Shown: one piece after another, positions 25,882 through 34,429 of the stretch
Position numbering within the stretch: the first letter of the stretch is position 1
How the letters are laid out: every line of letters starts with the position of its first letter
Assembly: GCF_021431925.1 (NCBI RefSeq)
Contig: NZ_CP090371.1
Span: 248,001 to 312,000, forward strand
Source of the DNA: Halobaculum sp. CBA1158
GTDB lineage: Archaea > Halobacteriota > Halobacteria > Halobacteriales > Haloferacaceae
Direction of reading: 5' to 3'
Length of the DNA: 64,000 nucleotides
Notes under the pieces: model-generated
What the model was told of the DNA's origin: nothing
The model's database searches: none
The model's input: the letters and a program-made list of their open reading frames with translations, nothing else
Made by a program: the position numbers and the translations under genes

Positions 25882-26640
25882 ATGTCACGAGCACAACAGA
25901 ATACGCTGCTATCGATCGGGATGCCCGAGCGCGACCAACTGAACAAGGAGCTCGGCGGGGGGATCCCCCGCGGGTCGATCGTCCTCATGGAGGGCGACTA
26001 CGGCGCGGGGAAGTCCGCGCTCTCCCAGCGATTCTCCTACGGTCTCGTCGACGAGGGGTCGACGGTCACCCTGCTGTCGACGGAGATGACCGTCTCGGGG
26101 TTCATCGACCAGATGTACTCCCTGGGGTACGACGTGACGAAGCCCCTGCTCAACGAGGAGCTCCTCTTCCTGGCGGCGGACTTCGACTCCGGCGGTAACT
26201 TCTCCGAGAGCGACGGCGACCGCAAGGAGCTGCTCAAGCGCCTGATGGAGGCGGAGGCGATGTGGCAGTCGGACGTGATCATCCTCGACACGTTCGACTC
26301 CATCCTCCGCAACGATCCCACCTTCGAGGCGCTCGTCCGCAACAACGACGAGCGCCAGGCGGCCCTGGAGATCATCTCCTTCTTCCGGGACATGATATCC
26401 AACGGGAAGGTGATCGTTCTCACCGTCGACCCCTCCGCCGTCGGCGACGACGCCATCGGTCCGTTCCGCTCCATCGCCGACGTGTTCCTCGAACTGCAGA
26501 TGGTCGAGGTCGGCTCCGACGTGCGCCGCAACATCGCCGTCAAGCGCTTCGCCGGCATGGGGAGTCAGGTCGGCGACTCCATCGGCTTCTCGGTGCGCTC
26601 GGGCACCGGGATCGTCATCGAGTCCCGCAGCGTCGCCTGA
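25882..26640 (+). CDS. arlH: ArlH, archaellum motor regulatory ATPase
   Basis: A 252-residue RecA/KaiC-like protein that binds ATP and docks on ArlI. Walker A GDYGAGKSA (about residues 38-46) and Walker B VIILDTFDS are intact. It starts 27 bases after arlG. CirA at 17477 belongs to the same superfamily. The gene ends the arlCE operon; a new promoter follows before arlI. Confidence 0.95.
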   Translation: MSRAQQNTLLSIGMPERDQLNKELGGGIPRGSIVLMEGDYGAGKSALSQRFSYGLVDEGSTVTLLSTEMTVSGFIDQMYSLGYDVTKPLLNEELLFLAADFDSGGNFSESDGDRKELLKRLMEAEAMWQSDVIILDTFDSILRNDPTFEALVRNNDERQAALEIISFFRDMISNGKVIVLTVDPSAVGDDAIGPFRSIADVFLELQMVEVGSDVRRNIAVKRFAGMGSQVGDSIGFSVRSGTGIVIESRSVA

Positions 26641-26721
26641 GCGGTCCCTCGATTCCTCGACGGCATCGTCGCGGTCGCTGTGGCGGTCGCCGTCGATCCC
26701 TCTCGTCGCCCCCGGCCTCGT

Positions 26722-26755
26722 TATCCGAGCTGATAGCTCGCGGGGAGGGTTTAAG
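26722..26755 (+). promoter_or_regulatory. arlI promoter: operator TATC-N6-GATA, N14, box TTTAAG
   Basis: TATC 26722-26725, GATA 26732-26735, 14 bases, TTTAAG 26750-26755. An ATG lies 31 bases after the box, at 26781, the same spacing as in arlCE. That ATG opens the mini-ORF and not arlI itself. Confidence 0.72.
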
Positions 26756-26780
26756 CCTCGTTCGCGGGTGTGTCGTCGTA

Positions 26781-26879
26781 ATGAGTGCCACCCCTGGAGG
26801 GAGTCGGGGGCCCGGGGCCGCTGCACGCGCGGTGACGGACGCGCGCCGGGTGATGCCGGCGCGGAGGTGTGATCCATGA
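26781..26879 (+). CDS. Mini-ORF upstream of and overlapping arlI
   Basis: A 32-codon frame (begins MSATPGGSRG, ends ARRCDP) whose ATG is exactly where a leaderless transcript from the arlI promoter should begin. Its TGA overlaps the arlI ATG (ATGA). A GGAGGT ribosome binding site for arlI lies inside it at 26863-26868. It is Arg/Pro/Ala-rich and not acidic, unlike normal proteins of this organism. It may be a leader frame that couples translation to arlI, or only a transcribed leader. Confidence 0.45.
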   Translation: MSATPGGSRGPGAAARAVTDARRVMPARRCDP

Positions 26880-28543
26880 CCGACCAAGGACAGGCGAACC
26901 CGTCGAGCGAGCTGAAGCAGATGGCGATGAAGCGACCGCATCTGCGCGAGCACCTGCAGAAGTTCAAGCAGATCACCGGCGAGTTCCCGATGTTCGTCGA
27001 CGACATCGAGGGCGAACACGAGGCCCAGCGTCCGAACGTGCTGTACCCCGTGGGCGGTCCGATCTTCTGTCACGTGTACGGCGACTTCGGACAGGACACG
27101 AAGTACTACACCGTCGAGCCGACCCTCTCGGGGGCCGAGGAGGAGGTGCTCGACTCGGTGAAGTCGAAGCTCCTGCGCCAGAGCGGCCACAAGCCCGCAC
27201 CCGAGGAGGAGTCGGGGTACGACGACCTGATCGAGGAGTTGCTGGAGGAGGTAACCGCGATCACCGAAGAACAGGGGCGACGCAACGTCCTCTCGTCGAT
27301 CAAGAACTTCGGTCGGATCGAGGTGTCCAAGCAGACGTACGACAACATCCGCTACCGACTCAACCGCGACATCGTGGGCTTCGGCCCGCTGGAGCCGGTG
27401 ATGCGCGACCCGGAGAACGAGGACATCCACGTCATCGGCCCGAAGGAGTGCCACGTCGACCACGGCGTCTTCGGCATGCTGGAGACGACCGTCGACTTCG
27501 GTACGCCGAGGGAGTTCGACAACTGGCTGCGCAACATGGGCGAGCGGATGGGCGACCCGGTCTCCGACTCCAACCCGATCGTCGACTCGACGCTGCCGGA
27601 CGGGTCGCGCATCAACATCATCTACTCCGACGACGTCTCCATCAAGGGGTCCTCGCTCACCATCCGCCAGGGCGAGGAGACCCCCCTCTCGATCAACCAG
27701 ATCACGAAGTGGGGGACGCTCAGCCCCGAACTGGCGGCGTACCTCTGGCTGTGTCTGGAAAACGAGCAGACGGTGTTCGTCGTCGGGGAGACGGCGTCCG
27801 GGAAGACGACGACGCTCAACGCCGTCCTCTCGTACATCCCCCGCGACTCGAAGATATACACCGCGGAGGACACCGCCGAGGTCGTCCCGCCCCACAGCAC
27901 CTGGCAGCAGCTCCTGACCCGCGAGGGCGACGGCGGCGAGTCCAACGACGTGGACATGTTCGACCTCGTCGCCGCGGCGCTGCGCTCGCGCCCCGACTAC
28001 ATCATCGTGGGGGAGGTCCGCGGGGCCGAGGGGCGCATGGCGTTCCAGGCGGCCCAGACGGGTCACCCGGTGATGCTCACCTTCCACGCCTCCGACATCG
28101 TCTCGATGATCCAGCGGTTCACGTCCGAGCCGATCAACGTCCCCGAGACGTTCATGGACGTGGCCGACGTGGCGCTGTTCCAGAACCGCGTCAAGCAGGG
28201 CGACGAGGTCCTGCGCCGGGTCACCTCCGTTCAGGAGATCGAGGGATACTCCAAGGAGATGGACGGCGTCGTCACGCGGCAGGTGTTCGACTGGGACCCC
28301 GTGGAAGACGAGATCGTCTTCCGCGGACGCAACAACTCCTACGTGCTCGAAGAACAGATCGCGACGCTGCTGGGGTACGCCGACACCCGCGACATCTACG
28401 ACGACCTGAGCTTCCGCGCGGAGCTCATCGAGCGGATGATCCAGGAGGGCATCCTCGGCTACCACGAGGTGAACGAGGCGATCACCTCCTTCCAGCGCGA
28501 CGGCGTCGACGGGCTCCCCTTCGACATGCACCGCAGCACCTGA
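26876..28543 (+). CDS. arlI: ArlI, archaellum assembly and rotation ATPase
   Basis: A 555-residue secretion-superfamily ATPase that powers filament assembly and rotation. An N-terminal domain (about 1-230) leads to the RecA-like core: Walker A GETASGKTTT (about 303-312), Asp box with YIPRDSKIYTAEDTAE, Walker B IIVGEVRG (about 376-383), and the His box GHPVMLTFHASD. It starts in the ATGA overlap with the mini-ORF, with a GGAGGT site eight bases upstream. ArlJ follows after nine bases. Confidence 0.96.
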   Translation: MTDQGQANPSSELKQMAMKRPHLREHLQKFKQITGEFPMFVDDIEGEHEAQRPNVLYPVGGPIFCHVYGDFGQDTKYYTVEPTLSGAEEEVLDSVKSKLLRQSGHKPAPEEESGYDDLIEELLEEVTAITEEQGRRNVLSSIKNFGRIEVSKQTYDNIRYRLNRDIVGFGPLEPVMRDPENEDIHVIGPKECHVDHGVFGMLETTVDFGTPREFDNWLRNMGERMGDPVSDSNPIVDSTLPDGSRINIIYSDDVSIKGSSLTIRQGEETPLSINQITKWGTLSPELAAYLWLCLENEQTVFVVGETASGKTTTLNAVLSYIPRDSKIYTAEDTAEVVPPHSTWQQLLTREGDGGESNDVDMFDLVAAALRSRPDYIIVGEVRGAEGRMAFQAAQTGHPVMLTFHASDIVSMIQRFTSEPINVPETFMDVADVALFQNRVKQGDEVLRRVTSVQEIEGYSKEMDGVVTRQVFDWDPVEDEIVFRGRNNSYVLEEQIATLLGYADTRDIYDDLSFRAELIERMIQEGILGYHEVNEAITSFQRDGVDGLPFDMHRST

Positions 28544-28552
28544 GCGCCGCGC

Positions 28553-30301
28553 ATGAGCACGAACAGCGCGTCCGCGTCCGACTTCTTCCCCGATTCGGCG
28601 GCCGACCTCGCCGCCGACCTGCTGGAGTCGTACGACGCGCTCGACATGTCCAAGCGGAAGTACGTCGGCTACATCCTCGCGCCCTCGGCGGCGTTCCTCC
28701 TGCTCACGATCGCGGGGGCGTTCCTGCTCCCGCTGCCGCTGACGGTCCGGCTGCCGATCCCGGCGCTCGGCCTGCTGGTGTTCGCCTCGGCCGTCTTCTA
28801 CCCGAAGCTGTACCTCAACGGCCGCCAGGTGGCCATCGAGAACCAGCTCCACCTCGTGATGACGCACATGACCGTGCTGTCGACGACGAACATCGACCGG
28901 ATGGAGGTGTTCCGAACGCTCGCTCGCGAGGAGGAGTACGGCGCGGCCGCCGACGAACTCGCGCGCGTCGTCCACCTCGTCGACACCTGGAACCAGTCGC
29001 TCGACGACGCGCTGCGCCGCCGTGCCAAGGAGGTGCCCTCGGACGCCTTCTCTGACTTCTTCGACCGCCTGGGCTACACGATCGGCGCGGGCCAGTCGCT
29101 CGACGAGTTCCTCCTCTCGGAGCAGGACGCGGTCATCCAGAACTACATCACCGTGTACGAGGGCGCGCTGGCGAACCTGGAGGTCATGAAGGACCTCTAC
29201 ATGTCGATGATCCTCTCGATGACGTTCGCGCTGGTGTTCGCCATCGTCCTCCCGATCCTCACCGGGGACAACCCCACGCGGACCGTCTCGGCGGTCATCG
29301 TCCTGTTCATGCTGGTCCAGTTGGGCTTCTACGTCGTCATCCGAGCGATGTCGCCCCACGACCCGGTGTGGTTCCACTCCGAACAGGGCGCGCCCTCGGA
29401 CTTCCGGCTGTGGGCCAGTTTCGCCGTCGGCGTCGCCGGCACCGCCGCGCTCGTCGTCTTCGTCGGGGCGGGGCTGTTCGGGTACGGCCCCGGGCTTCGG
29501 GGACTGTTGTTCTTCCTCGAGAACATCCCGCTCGCGCTGTACATCTGCGTCCCGATCACGCCGATGGCGATCACCGGCGTCATGCTCCGGCTGGAGGAGC
29601 GCAACATCGAGGAGCGCGACTCGGAGTTCCCGTCGTTCATCCGCGCGCTCGGGGCGGCCGAGTCGGCCAAGCAGTCCACCACCGGCGACGTGCTCGCGAC
29701 GCTCCATCAGAAGGACTTCGGTGCGCTCACGCCGGCGATCATCCGGCTGTACCGGCGGCTCAACATGCGGATCAGCTCGGAGGAGTCGTGGTACTCCTTC
29801 GCGACCGACACGCGCTCGTACCTCATCCAGAAGTTCTCAGACATGTACCTCGAGGGTCGGTCGATGGGCGGTCGGCCGAAGCTGCTGGGGGAGCTCATCT
29901 CCCAGAACATGAACACCGTCATGCAGCTTCGCGAGCAGCGCCGGCAGGCGACGATGACGATGATCGGCCTGCTGTACGGGATCACCTCCGCGTCGGCGTT
30001 CGCGTTCTTCATCGGCCTCCAGGTCGTGAACATCCTCGCAGACCTGTCCCAGCAGTTCGACGTGACAAACGCCGGCGGCGTCGGGCAGATCATCTACGCC
30101 GGCGTGTACGACATCGCGCTCATCGAGTTCCTGCTCCTGTTAGTCATCCTGTTCAACGCCGTCCTCTCGTCGGTGATGATCCGCACCATCGACGGCGGCA
30201 ACAAGGCCAACGCCTACCTCCACTTCGTGCTCATGACGTGGCTCGGCTCCGGCGTGGCCATCTTCACGAAGTACCTCGTCAGCACCATCCTCACGATCTG
30301 A
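28553..30301 (+). CDS. arlJ: ArlJ, archaellum platform membrane protein
   Basis: A 582-residue polytopic protein with two T2SF-type (GspF/PilC-like) cytoplasmic domains. Membrane pairs are visible at about residues 38-75, 215-265, 290-345 and near the C-terminus. It anchors ArlI and nucleates the filament. Charged cytoplasmic segments such as RRAKEVPSDAFSDFFDRLG and MRISSEESWYSFA mark the T2SF folds. It is the last gene of the archaellum locus; the sequence after it contains an orphan copy of the motility promoter and then unrelated genes. Confidence 0.95.
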   Translation: MSTNSASASDFFPDSAADLAADLLESYDALDMSKRKYVGYILAPSAAFLLLTIAGAFLLPLPLTVRLPIPALGLLVFASAVFYPKLYLNGRQVAIENQLHLVMTHMTVLSTTNIDRMEVFRTLAREEEYGAAADELARVVHLVDTWNQSLDDALRRRAKEVPSDAFSDFFDRLGYTIGAGQSLDEFLLSEQDAVIQNYITVYEGALANLEVMKDLYMSMILSMTFALVFAIVLPILTGDNPTRTVSAVIVLFMLVQLGFYVVIRAMSPHDPVWFHSEQGAPSDFRLWASFAVGVAGTAALVVFVGAGLFGYGPGLRGLLFFLENIPLALYICVPITPMAITGVMLRLEERNIEERDSEFPSFIRALGAAESAKQSTTGDVLATLHQKDFGALTPAIIRLYRRLNMRISSEESWYSFATDTRSYLIQKFSDMYLEGRSMGGRPKLLGELISQNMNTVMQLREQRRQATMTMIGLLYGITSASAFAFFIGLQVVNILADLSQQFDVTNAGGVGQIIYAGVYDIALIEFLLLLVILFNAVLSSVMIRTIDGGNKANAYLHFVLMTWLGSGVAIFTKYLVSTILTI

Positions 30302-30669
30302 GGCCGTCGCGATCGCGGTTGCCGTCGTCGTTGTCGATGCGGGTGCCGTCGCTGCCGGTGCGGTTCTCGTCGTCGTTGTCGCCGACCGCCTCGAGCGCTC
30401 CCGTCGCTCTCGGAGCTGATATCCGGCGGCGAACGATTTTAGGTCGGCGTTCGAACGATCGGACAGCGGCGGCCGGTGGGACGATGGGAGTCGGCCGCCG
30501 TCGGGTCACGGCGAAGCCATGGGTAGGGACCTGGCGTTCGACCGCCGACTCCGACATCGGTTTTCACGCACCGTCGCCGGCGAGTCCCGGCCCCGTTCGC
30601 GGTCGCTCGCGTCGCCGGTGTTCACGTGCGTCGAAAAATCGGAACCGCGATCGGCGGTCGACCGTGCGG
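30302..30669. other. 368-base gap after arlJ with an orphan motility promoter
   Basis: No gene I can support. It contains a full operator-plus-box (30408-30441, plus strand) and a perfect 10-base palindrome CGTTCGAACG at 30448-30457. ATG codons at 30484 and 30519 open frames that run into the antisense strand of cstA without family resemblance. Confidence 0.55.
30408..30441 (+). promoter_or_regulatory. Orphan motility promoter: operator TCTC-N6-GATA, N14, box ATTTTA
   Basis: TCTC 30408-30411, GATA 30418-30421, 14 bases, ATTTTA 30436-30441. Spacing is the same as at the gene-linked copies. No start codon occurs 29-32 bases after the box; the next ATG is at 30484 (48 bases). It may drive a small RNA or be the remnant of a lost neighbour. 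Confidence 0.5.
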
Positions 30670-32547
30670 TTAGTCGTCGCCGCGGCCGCCGTCGGTGGCC
30701 ACGGCACCGCCCTCGCCGCCCGCGCCGCTGCGGGCGTTCTGGATGTTGTCGTACCCTATCTTCACCAGCGACAGCCCCAGGTACAGCAGGACAAACGCGA
30801 TCACGATCTGGACGACCGCCGACAGCATCGCGAAGACGCCCGCGTCGGCCATCCACTCGCTGTTGAGGAACTTCGCGTAGATGTTGTCGTGCAGCGCGAG
30901 CCACAGCAGGGCCAGCGAGGTGATCGTCACCATGATCGCCATCGGGCCGCCCGTGGAGAGGAGCTGCTTCGAGTCGCTCCAGTTGGCCAGCCACACCGTC
31001 GCAGTGAGCAGCGCCAGCGCCGCGAGCAGCTGGTTCGCGCTGCCGAACAACTGCCACAGCGTCAGCCACGAACCGCTCGTGATGAGGACGTACGCCGGCA
31101 GCGCCTGCACGGCCGCGTTGCCGTAGCGGTCGGCCGCGACCTCCTCGGCCGTGGTCTCGGGGGTGCCGACGATCTCCTCCATCATGTACCGCCCCAGCCG
31201 GACGGCGGTGTCCGTCGAGGTGAGCAGGAAGCTCACCAGCACCAGCGCCATGAACGGAGCGCCGAGGCTGGTCGGAATGCCGAAGCTCGTCAGGATCACG
31301 CCCCCGCCGGTCGCGAACGTCGGCAGCGCGAGCCCGATGCCGCCGCCGACCTCCGGCGCGACGAGCGCCACGGTGATCAGCGCGACCGTCGCGAGCAGCC
31401 CCTCGCCGAGCATCCCGCCGTAGCCGATGGCGCGGGCGTCGGTCTCCTTGTTCAGCTGCTTCGAGGTCGTCCCCGAGGACACCAGCGAGTGGAACCCGGA
31501 AATGGTCCCGCACGCGATGGTGATGAACAGCAGCGGGAACAGCGGCGCGCCGGAGCGGCCGATGAACCCGTAGAACGGTTCGAGGTTCGTCACCAGCGGC
31601 TGGCTCGGCGAGATCGCCGCGATGCCGAGCGCGCCGCCGAGCGTGCCGACGATGATCGCCAGCAACGCCCCGCCGACCCCCGTGTACAGGAGGAACGACG
31701 AGAGGTAGTCACGCGGCTGCAACAGCACCCAGACCGGAAGGGCGCTCGCGATCGCTCCGTACACGAGGATGAACGGCACCCACGCCGCGGTGTTGGGTGT
31801 GAGGGTCGCGCTCGCGTCGACGACGGCCCCCGGGAGCCACCCACCGTTGCCCAACATCGACAGCAGGACGATGGTCCCCTGGGGGTAGGTACCGGCCTCG
31901 ACTGCCGGGAACAGCGCCACGGGGTACTGAATGCCGACCCAGACCCCGGCGAACATCGCGATGACGAACGCGATCGTTCCCGGGATGAACGGGAGGTCCA
32001 ACTGGTACAGGTACACCCCGAGCAACACGGCCAGCCCGATGTAGATCAGGCTCGCCGTCGCCGCCTGCGGGAAGGCGTTGAACACGATCGCGACGACGAG
32101 CGCGAACACGGCCACGACGAGGATGATCGTCAGGAACGCGAACCACAGCAGCATGTTCTTGCCGCGTTCGCCGACGTACTCGCCGATGATGTACCCGACC
32201 GACTTCCCCTCGTGCCGGAGGCTCGCCGACAGCGAGACGAAGTCGTGAACCGCTCCCATCAGGGGGTTCCCGATCGCGATCCACAAGATCGCGGGTACCC
32301 AGCCCCACACGACGCCGGCCGTGATCGGACCGACGATGGGCGCGCCGCCCGCGATACTCGAATAGTGATGCCCTAGGAGCACCGGCTTCTTGGCCGGAAC
32401 GTACTCCTGTCCGTCTTCGTATTTGTGTGCCGGCGTCTCACGGTCGTCGTCCAGTTCGACGAACTGGGACAGATACCGGGAGTACCCGAGGTACCCCGCG
32501 CTGAACAGCACGAGCACCGCGAGCACCAGCCACATCGCAGCCACCAT
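30670..32547 (-). CDS. cstA: CstA-family carbon starvation / pyruvate-peptide transporter
   Basis: A 625-residue membrane protein with about 16-18 helices. CstA signatures are clear: HHYSSIAGGAPIVGP near the N-terminus, and SGFHSLVSSGTTSKQLNKETDA in the middle. Bacterial CstA proteins take up peptides or pyruvate during carbon limitation; the substrate here is unknown. A TATA box TTTTTATACC (minus strand, about 32594-32584) lies 35-45 bases before the ATG at 32547. It is convergent with arlJ and may mark the point where the motility region was split. Confidence 0.93.
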   Translation of the reverse strand: MVAAMWLVLAVLVLFSAGYLGYSRYLSQFVELDDDRETPAHKYEDGQEYVPAKKPVLLGHHYSSIAGGAPIVGPITAGVVWGWVPAILWIAIGNPLMGAVHDFVSLSASLRHEGKSVGYIIGEYVGERGKNMLLWFAFLTIILVVAVFALVVAIVFNAFPQAATASLIYIGLAVLLGVYLYQLDLPFIPGTIAFVIAMFAGVWVGIQYPVALFPAVEAGTYPQGTIVLLSMLGNGGWLPGAVVDASATLTPNTAAWVPFILVYGAIASALPVWVLLQPRDYLSSFLLYTGVGGALLAIIVGTLGGALGIAAISPSQPLVTNLEPFYGFIGRSGAPLFPLLFITIACGTISGFHSLVSSGTTSKQLNKETDARAIGYGGMLGEGLLATVALITVALVAPEVGGGIGLALPTFATGGGVILTSFGIPTSLGAPFMALVLVSFLLTSTDTAVRLGRYMMEEIVGTPETTAEEVAADRYGNAAVQALPAYVLITSGSWLTLWQLFGSANQLLAALALLTATVWLANWSDSKQLLSTGGPMAIMVTITSLALLWLALHDNIYAKFLNSEWMADAGVFAMLSAVVQIVIAFVLLYLGLSLVKIGYDNIQNARSGAGGEGGAVATDGGRGDD

Positions 32548-32808
32548 GGTGTGTTACCTCACCGCAGGCGTGTGTGGAGTGGGTATAAAAACATTCACTT
32601 TCAGTTCCGGTCCACGGATCGCTGAACACCCGTTCGACGGCCTGTGACGCCACTACAACTTTCGGATTCGGATCGAACGACCGAAAATTTCGGGGTCCCT
32701 TCCGTTTGAGTACTTTGTGGGCCCCGCCTGACCGATCGTTCACCACGGTCTGCGCGTTCGCGCGCGGACCTCGCGCGCCGATGGAGAGTCGGGGTTCGCC
32801 GGCGGGGA

Positions 32809-33801
32809 TCAGGTCGCCCCGGCGTGCTCGGTCGGGGGCGCTACGGGTGCGTCGGTGTCGATTGTCAACTCGGCGGCGACCTCGGTGAGGAAGTCCCCCC
32901 GGATCTCCTCGACGCGGGTCTCGATCTCGGCGACTACGGGCTGATCAAACTCCTCACGGAGCGTTCGGAGGTGAGCGCGTTCGGTCGCGACGCGGTCGCG
33001 GAGATAGCGTGCACCCCGCCCGTTCTCGTCGGGATCCGGCTCGGGCGTCAGGCGGTTCACCGCGAGACCGCGGACCGATAGGCCGCGGTCGGCGAGACCG
33101 TCGGCCGCGCGGCGCGTCTCCCGCACGGAGAGTTCGTCGGGGTTGACCACGAGGAAGAAGGCGGCGTGCTCGCGGAGCGTCCGGCCGGCGTACTCGAAGA
33201 ACTCCTTGCGCTCGCGCAGGCGGTCCAGTATCGGGTCCCCCTCCATGACGCGGCGCGGTTCGGCGTTGCCGACCGCGGCCTTCTCGAACAGGTCGATCGA
33301 CTGCTCACGCTTGCGTCGAAGGCGGTCGATCCACCCCTCCAAGAACTCCGGCAGGCCGAGCAGTCGGAGGGTGCCGCCGGTGGGCGAGGTGTCGAAGACG
33401 ACCCGGTCGAACGCCTCGCTGGAGCGCATCACGTCGACGAAGCGGTCGAACAGCGCCGCCTCGTACGCGCCGGGCGTCTGGTGGGCCATCTCGATCTGTC
33501 TGTCGATCTCGTTGACCATCGCGGCGCTCACCTGGTCGCCGAGCGCGCGCTTCGTCTCCATGAGGTGGTGTTCTACCTCCTCGTCGGGGTCGATCTCCAT
33601 CGCCCACAGCCCGTCCCGCCCGGCGATCTCACTCGGCTCGTCGCCCAACTCCTGGTCGAACACGTCGGCGGTCGAGTGGGCCGGGTCCGTCGAGACGACG
33701 AGCGTCTCTAACCCCGCGTCGGCGCACTTGACCGCGTACGCCGCCGACATGGTCGTCTTGCCGACGCCGCCTTTCCCGCCGAAGAACACGAACTTCTCCA
33801 T
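32809..33801 (-). CDS. ArsA/Get3-type ATPase
   Basis: A 330-residue SIMIBI ATPase. The deviant P-loop GKGGVGKTT (residues 9-17), switch I STDPAHST, and A-loop region VVNPDELSVRE are visible. Single-domain members include Get3, which delivers tail-anchored membrane proteins, and arsenite ATPases; the metal-binding DTAPTGHTLRLL motif of ArsA reads DTSPTGGTLRLL here. No arsenic genes are adjacent, so a Get3-like or unknown role is more likely. It forms an operon with the 141-residue protein upstream (9 bases apart). Confidence 0.88.
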   Translation of the reverse strand: MEKFVFFGGKGGVGKTTMSAAYAVKCADAGLETLVVSTDPAHSTADVFDQELGDEPSEIAGRDGLWAMEIDPDEEVEHHLMETKRALGDQVSAAMVNEIDRQIEMAHQTPGAYEAALFDRFVDVMRSSEAFDRVVFDTSPTGGTLRLLGLPEFLEGWIDRLRRKREQSIDLFEKAAVGNAEPRRVMEGDPILDRLRERKEFFEYAGRTLREHAAFFLVVNPDELSVRETRRAADGLADRGLSVRGLAVNRLTPEPDPDENGRGARYLRDRVATERAHLRTLREEFDQPVVAEIETRVEEIRGDFLTEVAAELTIDTDAPVAPPTEHAGAT

Positions 33802-33810
33802 GTGTCTCGG

Positions 33811-34236
33811 TCAGAAGTGGTACTGCGAGCCCTTCCGTTCGAGCAGGGAGCCGCGGTCCCACATCCGGCGTTCCCACGCCTCGAATTCCGACTCCAGATA
33901 CGGGAGCAGCTCGGCGGTGTAGTACGACACCGGCGACGGAATGCCGAATGCGTCGGGGAAGCACGCCAGCATGAACGTGTCCTCGAGGTCCTCGGCCTCC
34001 TTCTCGATCTTCTCGTAGGCCGGATGCGAGACGAGGCCGTGATACAGCCCCGCGGCCCACTCGCGAACGGCCGCGAGGAGCCGGTCGATCCGCTCGGACA
34101 GGGCTGTCTCCCCAGCTTCGCCGTCATCGGCGTCGCCGCCGGCGTCGCCAGCGATCCCGCCGGTCCGGGCGTCGTCCCCCGGCCCGGAGGCGCTCGCGTC
34201 GCCGGCGGCTGTGCCGCCGTCCGTGTCGTCGGTCAT
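33811..34236 (-). CDS. Conserved protein encoded with the ArsA/Get3-like ATPase
   Basis: A 141-residue protein. The first 45 residues are Gly/Ala/Asp low complexity; the rest is a compact helical domain beginning ERIDRLLAAVREWAAGLYHG and ending GSLLERKGSQYHF. Conserved-looking aromatic residues (YYTAELLPYLESEFEAWERRMW) suggest a fold that binds a helix or partner. It is nine bases upstream of the ATPase, so it is probably its substrate or regulator (inference). The true start may be further in than 34236, since the N-terminus is not conserved-looking. Confidence 0.6.
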   Translation of the reverse strand: MTDDTDGGTAAGDASASGPGDDARTGGIAGDAGGDADDGEAGETALSERIDRLLAAVREWAAGLYHGLVSHPAYEKIEKEAEDLEDTFMLACFPDAFGIPSPVSYYTAELLPYLESEFEAWERRMWDRGSLLERKGSQYHF

Positions 34237-34429
34237 CGTCCGTGTGTGGGGCGGTAGCGTGGATAAGGCTGTTGCGGTCGGCGGACGCCGTCGTCGCCGT
34301 CGTTGTCGCCAGCGGCGTCGCTGTCGTTATCGTCAGCGTCGTCGCCCTCATCCCGGCTGACGAGGCCGGTCGTCGCGCGAGTGAGCGGGACCAACGGGCA
34401 CAAGTACCACACCGCCCCATCTCGGGGCA

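Noticed and set aside
26615-29707. A minus-strand frame of about 1,000 codons opposite arlI and arlJ
   Set aside because: Antisense shadow. It is rich in His, Arg and Leu and unlike the acidic proteins of the organism.
29368-32376. A very long plus-strand frame through arlJ and opposite cstA
   Set aside because: Shadow of GC-rich coding sequence. It is Arg/Pro/Gly-rich, has no family features, and lies over two well-supported genes.
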